Assembly (NCBI GenBank): GCA_044353195.1
Contig: JBILCJ010000123.1
Location: 1 to 6,760, forward strand
Source of the DNA: UBA4416 sp044353195
Lineage (GTDB): Bacteria > Bacteroidota > Bacteroidia > B-17B0 > Aurantibacillaceae
Length of the DNA stretch: 6,760 nucleotides
Direction: 5' to 3'
In this document: positions 6,399 to 6,760 of the stretch, in pieces
Layout: every line of letters starts with the position of its first letter
How positions within the stretch are numbered: position 1 is the first letter of the stretch
Notes under the pieces: model-generated
The model's input: the letters and a program-made list of their open reading frames with translations, nothing else
Databases searched by the model: none
Told to the model about the DNA's origin: nothing
Made by a program: the position numbers and the translations under genes

Positions 6399-6716
6399 TT
6401 AAACAGTTTGGTTTAAGGTTGATGTAGCATCTTGAGATACTGCATTTTTTGAAATTTTTATTTTTGTACCATCTTCAACTGCCATAATAATAGTTCCATC
6501 GTCATTCATTTTTTGAATAGTTCCGTAAATACCACCAATCGTTAAGATTTTGTCGCCAGCTTTTAATGCCTCAATGTATTTTTTGGTTTCTTTCGCTTTT
6601 TTCATTTGAGGGCGAATCATGAAAAAATAAAATACTACTACGATTAATACTAACGGCACTATTTGGCCAATAGCACTTTGATTTCCTCCTGCCATTAAGA
6701 TTACTAAATTGTTCAT
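6399..6716 (-). CDS. yajC: Sec translocon accessory subunit YajC
   Basis: YajC is a small single-span inner-membrane protein that associates with SecDF and SecYEG and assists protein export; it is usually dispensable. The 105-residue chain fits the family. A short periplasmic N-terminus is followed by one helix (about 18-34, ending FYFFMIRPQ), the invariant IRPQ (34-37), a charged stretch KKAKETKKY (39-47), and the conserved cytosolic strand region GDKILTIGGIYGTI (54-67), then a small beta domain to about residue 92. The first ATG at 6716 is used; M8 is a possible alternative, as neither has a Shine-Dalgarno sequence. It is the first gene of the cluster visible here, followed by the ybbR-like gene after 35 bp. 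That gap contains a T8 tract (coding strand, 6381-6374) but no hairpin before it that would make a terminator. Confidence 0.95.
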   Translation of the reverse strand: MNNLVILMAGGNQSAIGQIVPLVLIVVVFYFFMIRPQMKKAKETKKYIEALKAGDKILTIGGIYGTIQKMNDDGTIIMAVEDGTKIKISKNAVSQDATSTLNQTV

Positions 6717-6760
6717 GTTTGTTTTGGTTTATTTGTTATTGATTTATATGTTAAACTATT
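6717..6760 (-). other. Leader of yajC at window edge
   Basis: These 44 bases upstream of yajC are A/T-rich and lack a Shine-Dalgarno sequence. Two minus-strand frames have stops here (TAG at 6758-6756, TAA at 6753-6751). The third is open from the edge to a TGA that overlaps the yajC ATG as ATGA. The window is too short to tell whether an upstream gene ends here; in other Bacteroidota a DUF1573 protein and nusB commonly precede yajC. Confidence 0.4.

Noticed and set aside
6374..6416. Possible terminator between yajC and the ybbR-like gene: inverted repeat TTAAAC...GTTTAA at the yajC end plus a T8 tract
   Set aside because: The stem is only six A/T-rich pairs and lies in the last codons of yajC. 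The T-tract is about 18 bases or more away, so it does not form an intrinsic terminator.

Overview
The window is A+T-rich (roughly one third G+C by eye) and almost fully coding. It looks like a Bacteroidota chromosome (Flavobacteriales or relatives). The signs are the yajC - ybbR-like - coaE order, A/T-rich start regions with no clear Shine-Dalgarno sequence, a short Bacteroidota-type lipoprotein signal, and a 'CYAQ' signal-peptide end. No RNA gene, mobile element, CRISPR array or phage gene was seen. Most genes are housekeeping or conserved. The least-understood parts are a split 5'-nucleotidase and a conserved methyltransferase of unknown substrate.

Layout. Positions 1-1213 (minus strand) hold two overlapping genes that together correspond to one UshA-type 5'-nucleotidase. 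The upstream gene encodes the substrate-binding C-terminal domain as a lipoprotein. The downstream gene, cut by the window edge, encodes the metal-binding catalytic domain behind a twin-arginine signal. It starts at 486, is open to base 1, and overlaps its neighbour by 26 bp. Positions 1260-1670 (plus) encode a hot-dog acyl-CoA thioesterase, divergent from the nucleotidase pair across 46 bp. Positions 1673-2530 (minus) encode an exported leucine-rich-repeat protein, convergent with the thioesterase with only 2 bp between stop codons. A 122-bp divergent spacer follows, then a class I SAM-dependent methyltransferase (2653-3840, plus). Its TAA directly abuts the TAA of the next, convergent gene.

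Positions 3841-6716 (minus) form a tight four-gene cluster, read yajC -> ybbR-like -> coaE -> pfkA. The ybbR-like stop and coaE start overlap as TGATG, and coaE and pfkA are 4 bp apart, so this is very likely one operon. It joins membrane and envelope functions (the YajC accessory of the Sec translocon and a membrane-anchored YbbR protein) to the last step of CoA synthesis and the committed step of glycolysis. The link is probably shared expression rather than one pathway.

No wholly novel system is visible. The main points for follow-up are the 5'-nucleotidase split into two separately exported proteins in reversed domain order, the uncharacterised methyltransferase with its N-terminal extension, and the two convergent gene pairs with no room for a terminator.
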